In this document: positions 37,883-49,600 of the stretch, piece after piece | How the letters are laid out: each line of letters starts with the position of its first letter | How positions within the stretch are numbered: position 1 is the first letter of the stretch | Translations under genes and position numbers: made by a program | Origin: Paroedura picta | Taxonomy: Eukaryota > Chordata > Lepidosauria > Squamata > Gekkonidae | Direction of reading: 5' to 3' | Length of the DNA stretch: 64,000 nt | Assembly (NCBI RefSeq): GCF_049243985.1 | Contig: NC_135381.1 | Location: forward strand, 19,207,345 to 19,271,344 | Notes under the pieces: generated by a model | Databases searched by the model: none | What the model saw: only the letters and a program-made list of their open reading frames with translations | Told to the model about the DNA's origin: nothing

Positions 37883-39636
37883 TGTAATGTATTAGGTGAA
37901 TTGGGCAGTTGCCCCTTTGAGGAACTACAGAAGGCTTCCCGCATGCAAGTAAATCAGGTGTGAACTGAGCTTATATAAGTGTGGAGTGTGTGTGAGTAGT
38001 TGCCAGTTGTTAGATGCTATTGTTGCATTAATAAAAGGCTTTCCAGAACTGTGTGTCTCTCTCACTATATAATACTGGCAATTAAGGTGGGATTTAGCCC
38101 AGAGAGAGAGAGAGAGAGGAAGCAGTAGCGATGGTGACACAGGGATACATTGAGGAGTTCAATGCATCCATGAATAACCCAATAGTGGCCAGAGTTTTGA
38201 ACTGGGTGTAGAGGGGGTGGCTGTCACAGGTGCTGGGGGGCAGTTTGTGCCACTTACATCAGGGCAAGAAGAACTGTCTGTATACAAAAGGTATCTATTG
38301 AGGGGGGCGAGAGTGGTAATTCCAGAATGGCTGTGGAGGCAACTGGACCACAGCTACATCTGGTGGCCAAAAATGGACATGGACATAGAGGAGTGGGTGC
38401 ACAAGTGTTTGGCATGCCAGGAGTCCCAGCCACCTGCAGCCCACACCCCAGTTGACCGATGGGAGACAGCTAGGGGCCCCTGGTCAAGGCTCCACATAGA
38501 TTTTGTGGGACCTTACAAAGGACAAATCCTTTTGATTGTAGTAGACACCTATTCCAAGTGGCTGGAAATGTTGCCGGTCCCAACCATGACCGCACAAACA
38601 GTGATCAAAGCACTGCAATGGCTGTTTGCAACTCATGGCATCCCAGCCATTATAGTGTCAGACAACACTGCACAATTTAAGGGTTCCAAGTTTTAAGCAT
38701 TCCTGGCAAGTGGCCTAGTGCACATGTGATATCAGCGCCTTTCCATCCGGTGACCAATAGCCAAGCGGAATGCATAGTAAGGACCACAAAGGACTCGCTG
38801 GCACAGCTGGTGCATGGGTATTGGGGCCAGCAACTCACAAGTTTCCTGTTGGTGCAGCACATGACACCTTGTGTGTCCACCAGTCATAGACCAGCAGAAT
38901 TACTGATGCACCACTGCCATACAACCTTGCTAGACAGATTGCACTCGGACTTGGGGGAATATAAGGTGAAGGGCGGGAAGCCGGGAGGTTGGGCACCAAG
39001 GGAGTTTGTTCCAGCAGATATAGTGTATATCAGGAATTATGGGGATGGGCCTATGTGGTCGCCAGCAGAAGTACAAGAGGTAACAGGTCCAATCTCATAC
39101 AGGACAGTTATGCCAGACAGGAAGGTCTATAGGCGTCATGTGAGGTGGAAGGTTTCCGTGGATAGTCCAGCTCCTGGGGCGGAGGGCAGTGGACAGGAAG
39201 GGCTGGTGTTTGATCAGGGAACCAATTTGTCTGGAGATCCAAGTCTGGAACCCATCCAAGGTTGTGAGAATGAGGAGACTGAGCTGGATGGCCATGTCTC
39301 CAGAGAGCAAGATATGATTCCCCTGGACAACATTGCCAAGATGTTCGCAAAGATGCGATCGAAAGCAAACACAGCTAAGACGTTCGCAGAGGGTGTGATC
39401 GAAACCTCAGTATTTGAAGGATTTTATGGAATAAGGGGGAGGGGTGTAATGTATTAGGTGAATTGGGCAGCTGCCCCTTTGAGGAACTACAGAAGGCTTC
39501 CCACACATTGGAAAATCAGCATGAACTGAGCCTATATAAGTGTGGAGTGTGTGTGAGTAATTGCCAGTTGTTAGCTGTTATTATTGCGCTAATAAAAGGC
39601 TTTCCGGAACTGTGTGACTCTCTCACTATATAATAC
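37883..39636 (+). mobile_element. Fossil Ty3/gypsy-type LTR retrotransposon
   Basis: Two direct repeats of about 193 bp (37883-38075 and 39445-39636) begin TGTAATGTATTAGG and end TATAATAC. Each carries a TATATAAG box and an AATAAA signal. The flank TAAG occurs on both outer sides, a 4-bp target duplication. A purine tract precedes the right LTR, and TGG follows the left one, as expected of a primer-binding site. Between them lies a short interior in which only the 3' part of pol is recognisable. It is an integrase of Ty3 type: an HHCC-like zinc region with CLACQ, the HIDFVGP and VSDN core motifs, and a C-terminal domain. The element is broken and much shorter than a full copy. The two LTRs have clear but modest differences, so the insertion is moderately old. 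Confidence 0.88.
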
Positions 39637-41232
39637 TAAGGAATATTTAACATAGCAAGATGGAGCCTTTTGTTTGTATCAAGAAAGTCTAAAGTATTTA
39701 GGCCTAAAGTGCCCCATGTTCAGCTCCCCAAAGATTTGATCACTGGAAGATGAACAGAAACTCTTCTGTTTACACTGCTGAAATTGAGTGTCAGGAAAGA
39801 TACAGCAAGAACTGTTTATAATAGTTTTGCCCACAAGCCAATGGGGTGGGCCGCCTTTGACCACAGAAACAAATGCTACCTGACAGTGCTCACAACTATA
39901 TAACTGCTCCTTAATGTGAAAACCTGCCTCCCAGTGTCAATGATTGTTTTCTCACAGTACCGCCCTTTGCTTCCAAAATAGCATTGCTCTAAATATATGA
40001 GTGCCAGTCTTTCAGATCTGCAGCCTATGACAAGCCTCCTTTGAAAAAAAACAGCCCATCTAGCAGACTTAAGCAAAACAAGGGCCTACAAATTACCAGG
40101 GAAATAACTCATGTTGTTGTTAGCATTGCCCCCAGCTATTCCAAAGCCCAAATTAAGCACATGAACAACCATTTGCTTTGGCCAAAATGGGGGGGGTGGA
40201 GTTGCTCTGGAAATATATCTATTTGTACCTGAAGTCAATACTGTTCGTGCACTTTCATGGGCCCAGCCAGGGTACATTCCATCCTCCAAGGAAGCATCTT
40301 TGTTATTTTTATTCCAGCGGTTCTCAAACTGAGGTGTGGAACAAAGCTCTTCACTGGAAGCCCCAGTGTGTGCATTCAAGTCGCCAGCCAACATAAACAG
40401 TCCCTCAGTGTAAAGAATTAATATACAGATAGTGATTTTCTCCATTGTTTGGGCAGATCCATTTTATGTATAGTGGGAGGGACATAGGCAATAATCACCA
40501 TAAATGAGGGCTGTTGAAAATTCAAGTACAAGGTTATTGCATAGAGGGGATAATTAGGTAATACCATAATTTCTACAACTAGTTTTGCTGAGATAAGGCA
40601 AGCAATGCCAATCAAGGGACATTCCTATTTCTTGTTTGTTACAGCTTTGAGATAATAGGTTAAATAACCTGAAAGACATATTTTTCCTTATATAGGTTTT
40701 GTGGAAGTAGGCTAAATAAGGTGACCAGATTGTCCCACTTTTGGAGGGACATCTGGGGGCACCTGGCAAATTTTACTTATGTTGAAATTTAAAAATATGT
40801 ATTACAATACTATTTTTGCGTTCTATGAAACTTTTTGCTCCATATAGACCAAATTTTTAATCAAGAACCCCACCGGTCAATGATGCCCCGCTTTACCAAT
40901 GTTAAAATCCCTAAGGTCACCCTAAGGCCACCCTAAGGCCAAAAGATTCCCACAGATTACTTTCAAAGTCCTGAGGGTGGGCCTGCACATTTTCCTGGAA
41001 GTGAAGGCTGAATCTCAACAATCCCCTGGGTCTGCAAGGAAGGCCCCAAGAGACAGACACTGGCACATCCCTTCCTGCCCACCCACTCACAATCTGCCTA
41101 AACTCATAAAATCAGCATTCTATTGACATGAATGACAAAACATTAGTAATCTGTCAAAATGTGCCAGTGTGCAAATCTCAGCATCAATACAGATAGCATA
41201 TTTTGTCTCAGATTGAAACACTCTCTGTCCTG

Positions 41233-41293
41233 GATGATGATGATGATGATGATTATTATTATTGTTGTTGTTGTTGTTGTTATTATTATTATT
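41233..41293. repeat. Compound (GAT)n(TTG)n(TTA)n microsatellite
   Basis: Tandem GAT, then TTA, TTG and TTA triplets directly precede a reverse LINE tail, probably grown from its poly-A end. Confidence 0.85.
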
Positions 41294-42761
41294 TAATTTT
41301 TAGACCGCCCTTCTCCAAATAGGTCTCAGGGCAGTTTACAACATAAACAGTTAAAAACACAATAAAATCCCCATAAAACCGCCAATTTACATCAAACAAC
41401 ATATCACATATAACATATAAGTGGCAGTGGTCACAATTCTAATCTTATTTACCCAACTTCTCCCATGTTCAGACTGGTGGGGAGAATAATATTCAGAAAA
41501 TGGGTAGTTGTTTGGTATTTGAATGGATTTGTTTGCCCTTCTCATTTGAGGATCATCATTTCAATAGCAGTAATATTGAAAAGTTAGAAGAAACTGAGCA
41601 ACCAGTGGGCCTAAATACTTTTTTAAAACGACTTTATCTTGTTAATGCAGGCAGAAAACCAAGACAAAACTTTATCCCCACGTACATTGCTGTGCATTCA
41701 TAGGCAGGGGTGAAATAAAACTGTTCAAAAGACTGAGCTGACATGATTTACTAAGCATTCTTTTAAAAATGGGATCCTGACATGGGATCGGGGTGGGGGT
41801 CTGTGGAACTGGGATTTTTATAGGGAATTAGTCTGAAATGAAATGGGGCTGTTTTATCATTTTACTTTTCCTGATAAAGTTGTAAACTGCCAGGAACTGG
41901 CTGGCCTGAGAGCAGCGGCAAACAAACAAACAAACTTTTGTACTTAGAAGGGTATCGGTAGGGTGTCACTGTCTTCAAAACGACACAAGACTCAACGAAA
42001 AATGTTTATTGCTCTAGAATTTTATTATAGAGAGATAGTCAAGGTAACTGATTAGGGAAGAATTTTCTGACCGTATACACTGTCATCACTGCAGGCTTTA
42101 TTGTCTTGGTTTATGTGCCTAAAGCACACTGGTCATATCCTATTATATAATGGGCCAGCCAAGTAAAATTATTTCTAACAACCTTCACATATTCACAATT
42201 ACTCCTGCTACTTCTATGTTATTTCCTGTGGTATTTACCATTGACAGATGTTTACCTCCCCATGGCTGGAGCAGACAGTCACCGGGGCAACAGAAAACAT
42301 ACTTCAGAAGGCTGTATTCAACGTGCAATTGGATTGAAGCCCTCTCTTCAATGAACAGAACAGCCTTTGGCTTCCAGTTTGAGGACGCATTCATTTTTGC
42401 ATCTGGACTAGTTTTGCTCATGGAGGTGCATCTCCTTCGTCAGGATTGAATGCTTTGCTGGCACACAGTGCTGGTGAGTTTCCCTGAACATGAGCATTGT
42501 TCCTGACAGAGGCACTGCACGGGGTCTGCTGCTCTTCCTTGCCCTCCATGGACAGGAGGTTACTGGTGTGGCCTGGTTGGTATCTTCTTTGGACCTGCTC
42601 CAGAATCTGAAGCACCTGGGAACGGAGACAAAGAATGCAAGACTGGATGGATGTTCTGTGGATCTGGGGCCTTCTCTTCCTACTTTCGTCTCCTCTGAAT
42701 GAAGTCCAGTGACAGTAGTCAAGAGTTCCTGGTCTTAAGGTACGCCTGCTGCTATAGTTAG

Positions 42762-42960
42762 GATTGTCAGCTCTGGGTTGGAAATGCCAGGAGGTTGGGG
42801 GGAGTGCCTGAGGAGGACAGGGTTTGGGGAGGAGAAGGACTTCAATGGGGGTATGATGCCACTGAGTTCACCTTCCAAAACCACCATTATCACCAGGTGA
42901 ACTAATCTCTGTTACCTGGAGAGATCTCCAGCCACCACTTTGAGGTTGGCAACCCTAGCT
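42762..42960 (+). repeat. Interspersed repeat with GGTTGCCAAC-like ends (copy 3)
   Basis: It starts TCAGCTCTGGGTTGGAAATGCC and ends GAGGTTGGCAACCCTAGC. Its internal order matches 15805-15993. Confidence 0.65.
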
Positions 42961-43299
42961 AATATGCACACACAGGTTGACCTTCTTGCAGTTAAAAGCC
43001 AGGCTACGCAGGGCTACTTACTGACTCCAGCAGCCAAATCACCAGCACAACGGATGCTCTAAAAATGGTTCGGTTTCTAGGAGCTGGGCAAAGCCATGCT
43101 ATTGGGCTGTGAGCTGCCAGGGGAAGATGGCAAGCCCTAAAGATTGCAGAGTGACTCAGTTAGGGTTGGGGTAATAACCCTGTCAGAAATGGAGATCTTT
43201 CAGAACACTTATGGCTTGCAGGGATGTTGTGTTAACAAGAGGGGCTCTTCTCAGCAAAGCTAACTTCAAGCGATTTTATGGGTAGCTTCAAGGAAAGGG

Positions 43300-43490
43300 T
43301 TTATGAGGTGATGTAGTGCCCTGATTGAGCCCTGGGTTCAAATTCCCGCTGAAACTACCTGGGTGACTTTGGGCCAGTCACTTTTTCCCTCAGCCTAACC
43401 TACCTCACAGGGCGTTGTGAGGCCAAAATGGAAAGAAATGATGTGTGTAGCTCTAAGCTGCCTTGAAGAGGGTGGCAGCATGATTTATTA
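43300..43490 (+). repeat. Old tRNA-derived SINE
   Basis: Box B GGGTTCAAATTCCCG, then GGGTGACTTTGGGCCAGTCAC and CCTACCTCACAGGG. It is diverged. Its right end lies over the 3' flank of gene B and supplies the AATAAA (minus strand, 43484-43489) nearest to the gene B stop. Confidence 0.6.
43484..43489 (-). terminator. Polyadenylation signal candidate for gene B
   Basis: AATAAA on the minus strand, about 110 bases after the stop codon of gene B. It appears to lie at the end of an old SINE. Confidence 0.35.
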
Positions 43491-43600
43491 GACGTAAAAA
43501 AGAGAGAACCTTATGTGGCCCTGGGTAACTTATACATTGGCGTGCAAATATGTGCCCCAGAGCCCCCAATTTTACTACCTGTTAATTAGAATGAATATAT

Positions 43601-46600
43601 CTAAATCAGGCCTATTGGGAGTTGCAGACTTTGTGTACATATTGGGAAGTGCTTGCAACAATACATGGCTTTTAATAAACATTGTGACTGACAACACACC
43701 CAAGAATTACTGCACAGGAGAGGGAACAATGACATAATGCTGACCTGGGATTTGGGGACCAGGCCGACTCTAAAGAACCCAATGTGCCCATTCCCAATCT
43801 TGGTGCAGTCCACCACTGTGGAGGCTACGTTCTCTGGAGAAGGTCCATCACAAAGAATCGCGTCCACCTAGAGAGGAATCAGCAGTACGTTTCAAACATT
43901 TTTGGAGTGAAGAGAAGCAGCTCTTTCCAGATTTGGTCTGGAAATTTATACAAGAAGCACATTCCTCCTAAGCGCTTTGCAGGGTCATGAGGGCACTTTG
44001 TTATTCTGAGTTAAACTACACTAAACTGGAGGCAAGTCTGTGGCTCAGCATGAAAAGCCCCTCATGGCATGAAGGAAGGTGTAGGTTCAATTCCTGGCAT
44101 CTCCAGTAAACAGAACTGAGGGAGAAGATGCTGGGAAAGACTGCTCTTTCCCTGAGACCCTCAAGCATCACTGCCGGTCAGCAGACATCTTCTGAGCTAG
44201 ATGGAAAACAACACTTACTTATTGTTTTTCCAATTTGGCAAATGGAGAGTGGAAGGAAGGGGGGGTCTTGCTCTTTTTCAGGGGAGGGAGGATAGGTAAC
44301 AGAAGTGACACAGATGTTGGTCCTCCAGTCCTCTTCAAAGCTGTACTGACTGCATCTGGCTGTAAAAACAGCTCCCTGTCTGAGTAAATCAGAAGCATTT
44401 AAGTGCTGAGTCTTTCTAGAACAAAGATTCTTAGAGACTTAAAGCCTGCAAACACCTTTGAAAGTCTGACATAGGGTAGAAGATGCAGCCACAAAATGGA
44501 GACATAGAGCACAGTTATACATAACTCTGTAACTCTTCAGCACTTTCAGGCAAAGATTCTGTTTAACAGGATACCTTTTAAAATGAGCATAGTGTTTAAG
44601 ATCCTTGTGCTGTGGGGGCAGCTGCTGCCAAGGCACAACTAGTCAGATTTCCAGTGGCCACTTGGAAACCTTGCAGGGCAAAAATCCCATCTGTCCCCAC
44701 CCGCTTCCTAAAAACACTGGGCAAGAACCAGGAAAGGTGTTGGTAGGAGCCATGGTGCCCATGGGCATTACATTGGGGACCCTTGTTCTAGATCAGGGGT
44801 GTCCAAACTCCAGATGTCCATGGACTATAATTCCCATGAGCCCCTGCCAGCACATGGAATCTGGAGAGCCACAGTTTGGCCACTCTGTTCTAGGTGTCTG
44901 AACCTAGATGTTCTAGGTGTCTGAACCCACAACGTTCCACTCAGTACGGATGCACTAGGCTCCATCACCCTAAAGGTCCAAGAAGATCCCTTTAGAATCA
45001 TGTGAGCTGGGACTGCCATGAGGGCAAGCAATTCCACAGAGTTTACCTTGTTCCCTAGCCTGGCATACACCTGGTTGTGGTGAGTGGTGTCTGCTTCTCC
45101 TGTAGGATTGGCTGATGTGACAGTAATTGGGCCAACCTGAAGACCAAGAAAGAAATTTGAGAACATAAGGCTGTACATAAGGTCAAGGACAGCTGCATAA
45201 TGGGATTCGATTTACAGTGGGTGGCTTTTCCTCCCATAACAGAGCAAATTCTAGAATGGGGCAATTCTCTGTTGGGCTGCACCTGTCAAGGAATCCATAT
45301 TAAATAAAGATCATATGCTTAAAAGCAAAATGTTTCCTGCCCTTATGAGGGGACATTTTTAAAAACAAGCCAAGCAGTTTCTGATCCAAGGCAACTTGAC
45401 ATTCCCCCACTACCTCCCATCATTCTTATTGACATAGACCTCTGTTGTCCTTTGAATACTGAGACAATACTTAGCACCTTTTTCCATCCTCTGTCTTGAC
45501 CAACCAAGGTCTCAAGCCCCTCTGAAACTGAAAAGCCTGGTACAGAACAAGCTATTAGAGCAGGGATCAGATGTACAAATCCTACAGATTTCACCTATAT
45601 TTATTTTAAGCCTATTATTTAAGATATGAACAATACAGGATTGTGCACCGCACTCTCCACACTCTTTCACAAGCATAAAGACCGACACCCATAAAGGCAA
45701 AGGTGAGATTTAGCTCACCAAGTCAATCAGGTAGGTGGTGACTGAGCAATCTGGAATGCGAATAGCGATGCTCTGAGGGGTACCAACATATTTAGCAGAG
45801 TTGTTCATCCCCAGGTGGGCTACCCATTCACCTACATTGGAAAACATAAAAGAGCTGCTCAGCATAAGCCCTTAACAGTAGCACCAGACGGAGAAATGGC
45901 ATCCCTTCCCCCCCCCCCAAATACCAGGGAAGAGTACAGAAGAGAAGTCTGAGCAGCAGAGAACATCTCTGACCCCTTGGAATCACCAGACTGATAGGTG
46001 ATGGCCATGCAGCGTCCATGAAATCCCAGAGAACAGGGCTGAACAGATGTTTGGCCGGTTCCAGCTGTTTCAAACTTGAAATCCAGAGAGACATGGGACG
46101 GTCCTGAGCCTGGTGCTTTGTGCTAGGGTCAAAGAGAGAAAACAAAGAAGCTCAACAAGCCCACCTTTGGGAGTAGCCACACTCATGGTACCCATAATCC
46201 ATCCTCTCTTCTTCCAGACCCAAGAATATCTTGCATGCCTCTTCCTGGGTTGCTGATTCAGAACAAAGTCATGGATGTTGCCATGTGCAGGAATGGGAGC
46301 AATGAGTGAATAGCTATGTGGGGTGGGGGGTTACACACACACTTGTGAACTAAGCATGTGCATAGGGGTGAGATCTGCATGCATGGAGGAGAGTATCAGT
46401 AAGAGTCCACAAGAGACTCTGAGCAGGAGTGTGACCATTGAAAAGGGAAGGCAAGTTGCACTATTTTCTGTCCATGACTGTATTGGCAACAGGGCTGCTT
46501 CCTCACCCCCAGCACTAGATCTCCAGAGGAACCCTGGATAGAGATGTTGCCCCTTACTTGTATGCCTTCTCCACAGCATCTGGTTGGCAGCAGGCTGCAG

Positions 46601-49600
46601 CAAGAACGTATACTGTGTCTGTGGGGATGCCACATATGCCCCCTCTCTTCATTATCTCTGAAACCAAAGGAGGGGCTCAGTGGTTAACAATGACCATCTC
46701 CAGACTCATAGAAGGGGGAGTGTAGGACACCGTTCCTTGTATAAACGACACAAGCCCTGCTTAGCTTGATGGTGCACAGATCTGCAAGAGAAGACTAAGC
46801 TCTGGTTTTGCACAGTGAAGTGGCAAAATAGATTCAAGTGTCCAAAATCAGAACAAAAACCCAAGTCTGCTGATAGGACAGGAGCTCCCTGTGCAGTCTA
46901 GAGTATAACCACACATGCACAGCATCCTGCAAGAGCGGAGATATGGGTTAGTAGTACAACATCAGTGTTGTATGCTAAAGGTCCCAGGTTTGATCCCCAG
47001 TATCACCATTTTTTAAACTATTTATTTATTTGAGTTATTTATAGTCTGCCTTCCTTGGACCAAGACAGATTACACCATTAAGGGGATTAGGTGGTCCATA
47101 ACGTGCAAGACCTTCACTTGAGATTCCGGAGTGTCAAAGCCACTCTGAGTAGACTGTACTGACCTTGATAGACTTAAGAGTCTGACAGTGTGAGGCATGT
47201 GTTCAAACTGCTTTCTGGAGGAACTTTTGTAAAGGTGGATGACCACTGCTTCTGCCCACAGCCCAAAGAACAGCGATACCAGCGACACTGTTTCCTCACC
47301 TGCAACTTGCTTGATCGAAGAAGCTTTCCTGGCTGGCAGATGAAGGCATTTTGTGTTTCCTCCCTCGAAGCCCCTGAGCCTCACAAGGGGACGCCCCATG
47401 GGGAGCTGAGGACTCTCAAAAGTGCAGTTGACCAGGGTGCTCAGAAAGCAGTAGAAGCTGACCAAGCCAAAAATGATGGTGACAGTGCTGTCGTAGCCCA
47501 TGGAAGTGGCCCCAACGGCATCCAACATGAAGCTGATGAGAATGAGCTCAAAGGAGAGGGAGTAGAGGAACCAGGAGATGCTCAGGAAAAGGGTGCAAAG
47601 GACAAGGAAGGCATTGAAGAGCATGAGCGAGACAATGCCCACGGCTACCTGGAAGCCCCGTGCAGCATCGTACAGCCCCCCGTACCTGGCGATGCCCCAG
47701 ATGATCCACATAAACCCATAGACAATGAAAGCGCTGCTTTCTAAAGTCTTGCCGCGGGAGAAAGCCACACAACCACACAGGAGCTTCAAGAGCCCTCCTG
47801 CCGCCACCACCCCCGGAAGGACCACTGTAGGTAGCGGTGTGCTTGGCTTTGCTGTCACGGTGATGGCAAAAGAAGCAAGCACGCTGCATGCATAGCCCAG
47901 TGCTTCAGCATCAGCATATTTGGAGTAACCCAGGTAGGGAGTATGGAGGTCATTCCCCTTCCGGAGCTCGCAAGGGTGGAGGTGGGAGATCAAAGCCTTG
48001 AGCACCCTCTCCCCCCTTGGCATTTTAACTCTTGCATTCCCATTGTAAAGGTGGAGAAGAGTCAGGAGACCAGAGGCCATGAAAATGGCCACTGCCACGC
48101 CCTGAGGGCCCCCTTCCAAGAAGCCTTTTGGACTGCAGGCAAGCGCGAGGCTCAAGGCCACATAGAATAGCAGGTAGAGGCCATCAGCCAGGCTGTCGAT
48201 GGCAATGAAAAGGGCCAAAGTGGTCAGGAGGACGGCAAAAGCCACCGAGAATGGGACGGGGAAGCTGGGCTCCTCTGCCACCCAGCGCAAGGTCAAGAGG
48301 GAATAGCCTTCCCCAAACTTCAGGAGGGAGGTGAAACCCAAAAAGGTGGCAGCCAGTGCATCAAGAGAACGATAGGAGAAGATGGAGGCACCCAGCTGGT
48401 AGATCCCTCCTGCCCAGAGCCAGGGGACCTGCCCCACAAAGAGCTCATCAGTCACCCCCAGGAGCCTGCAGCCCAAGACACTGGCCGAGAGCATGTTCAG
48501 GATCAAACTGAATGCGGTCAAATCATTGGAGCCTGTGCCACCGCCTGGGCACTGCCTGTTGCCGGCCTCTTTCTTTGCCAGGTCAGCGCCAGGCAGGGCA
48601 ATTTTCTCTTGGCTTAGAGCAAAGAGGCACTTCCCCAAACCAAGGTAGCCCCCAACAAAGCAGACCGCCATGTAATTGCAGGCCACGGCAGCAGATCCAA
48701 AGGCAGCATCATAAAACGATGCAACTTCGTGGGCACAGGCCAGAGAGATGGCAGACGCTATCAGGGCAAGGGGGACCTCTTTCTGGAGGAAGCCCATCAG
48801 GCTGATGAGGAGCAGCCCCAGGCCGCAGGCTACCAGTCCAGGCACGGCTGCATTGCGCAGGTCAGCAGCGCCAAGGAGGACCCCTTGCCCAGTCAGGATC
48901 TGGATCACCCCATATCCACACCACAGCACTGAAACGGTCAGGCAGAGAGATACAAACAGGGATGCCTTCTGGCAGCTCTTCCGGGCCCCTGTCAATGGAG
49001 GATTGGGAGGGGGGAAAAAAGGAGTAGCAGTTTAGTTGTTACCAGTCTTGTAGGGCTGCAAAAAGTACAATGAAGAAACAGAATCTTCTGCCACAGATTT
49101 TATAGACAGCCTCTCAGCCTAGCGAACACTGGCCCCATTAAAGAGACTCAGATTCATCCATGGAAGCCATACTTGGAATCCAGGTATGAAGCCCACTGTG
49201 GGCTGGCAGTTAGGATGTCAGTCCAGGAGAAATCTGGTTGGAACCCCCAGTCCAGTGTGGAAGCTTCCTGGATGACCCTGAGCAAATAGCACCATCTGTG
49301 GTACCTCACAAGTAACAGCCAGCTGGGTGTAGTGGTTGGGAGCACCGACTTCTAATCTGGCAAGCCAGGTTTGATTCCAGGTTTGATTCCATGCTCCCCC
49401 ACCACATGGGCTCACTCAGCACTGATAGAGCTATTGGGACCGAGCAGTAATATCAGGGCTCTCTCAGCCTCACCTATGTCACTGGGTGCCTGTGGTGGGG
49501 AGAGGAAAGGGAAGGCGATTGGAAACTCCTTTGAGACTCCTTCAGGCAGTGAAAAGCGGATTATAAAAACCAACTCTGCAGCTGCTGCTCTGAGATACAT

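Larger units (their letters stand above)
39637..43600. other. Intergenic region between the LTR fossil and the 3' end of gene B
   Basis: No gene was recognised. It includes a compound GAT/TTG/TTA microsatellite at 41233-41293 followed by a reverse LINE tail (GACCGCCCTTCTCC, about 41300-41345). A small repeat lies at 42762-42960 and an old SINE at 43300-43490. Confidence 0.6.

Noticed and set aside
47190-47744. 184-codon plus-strand frame
   Set aside because: Antisense shadow of the large gene B exon; charged repetitive composition and no domain.
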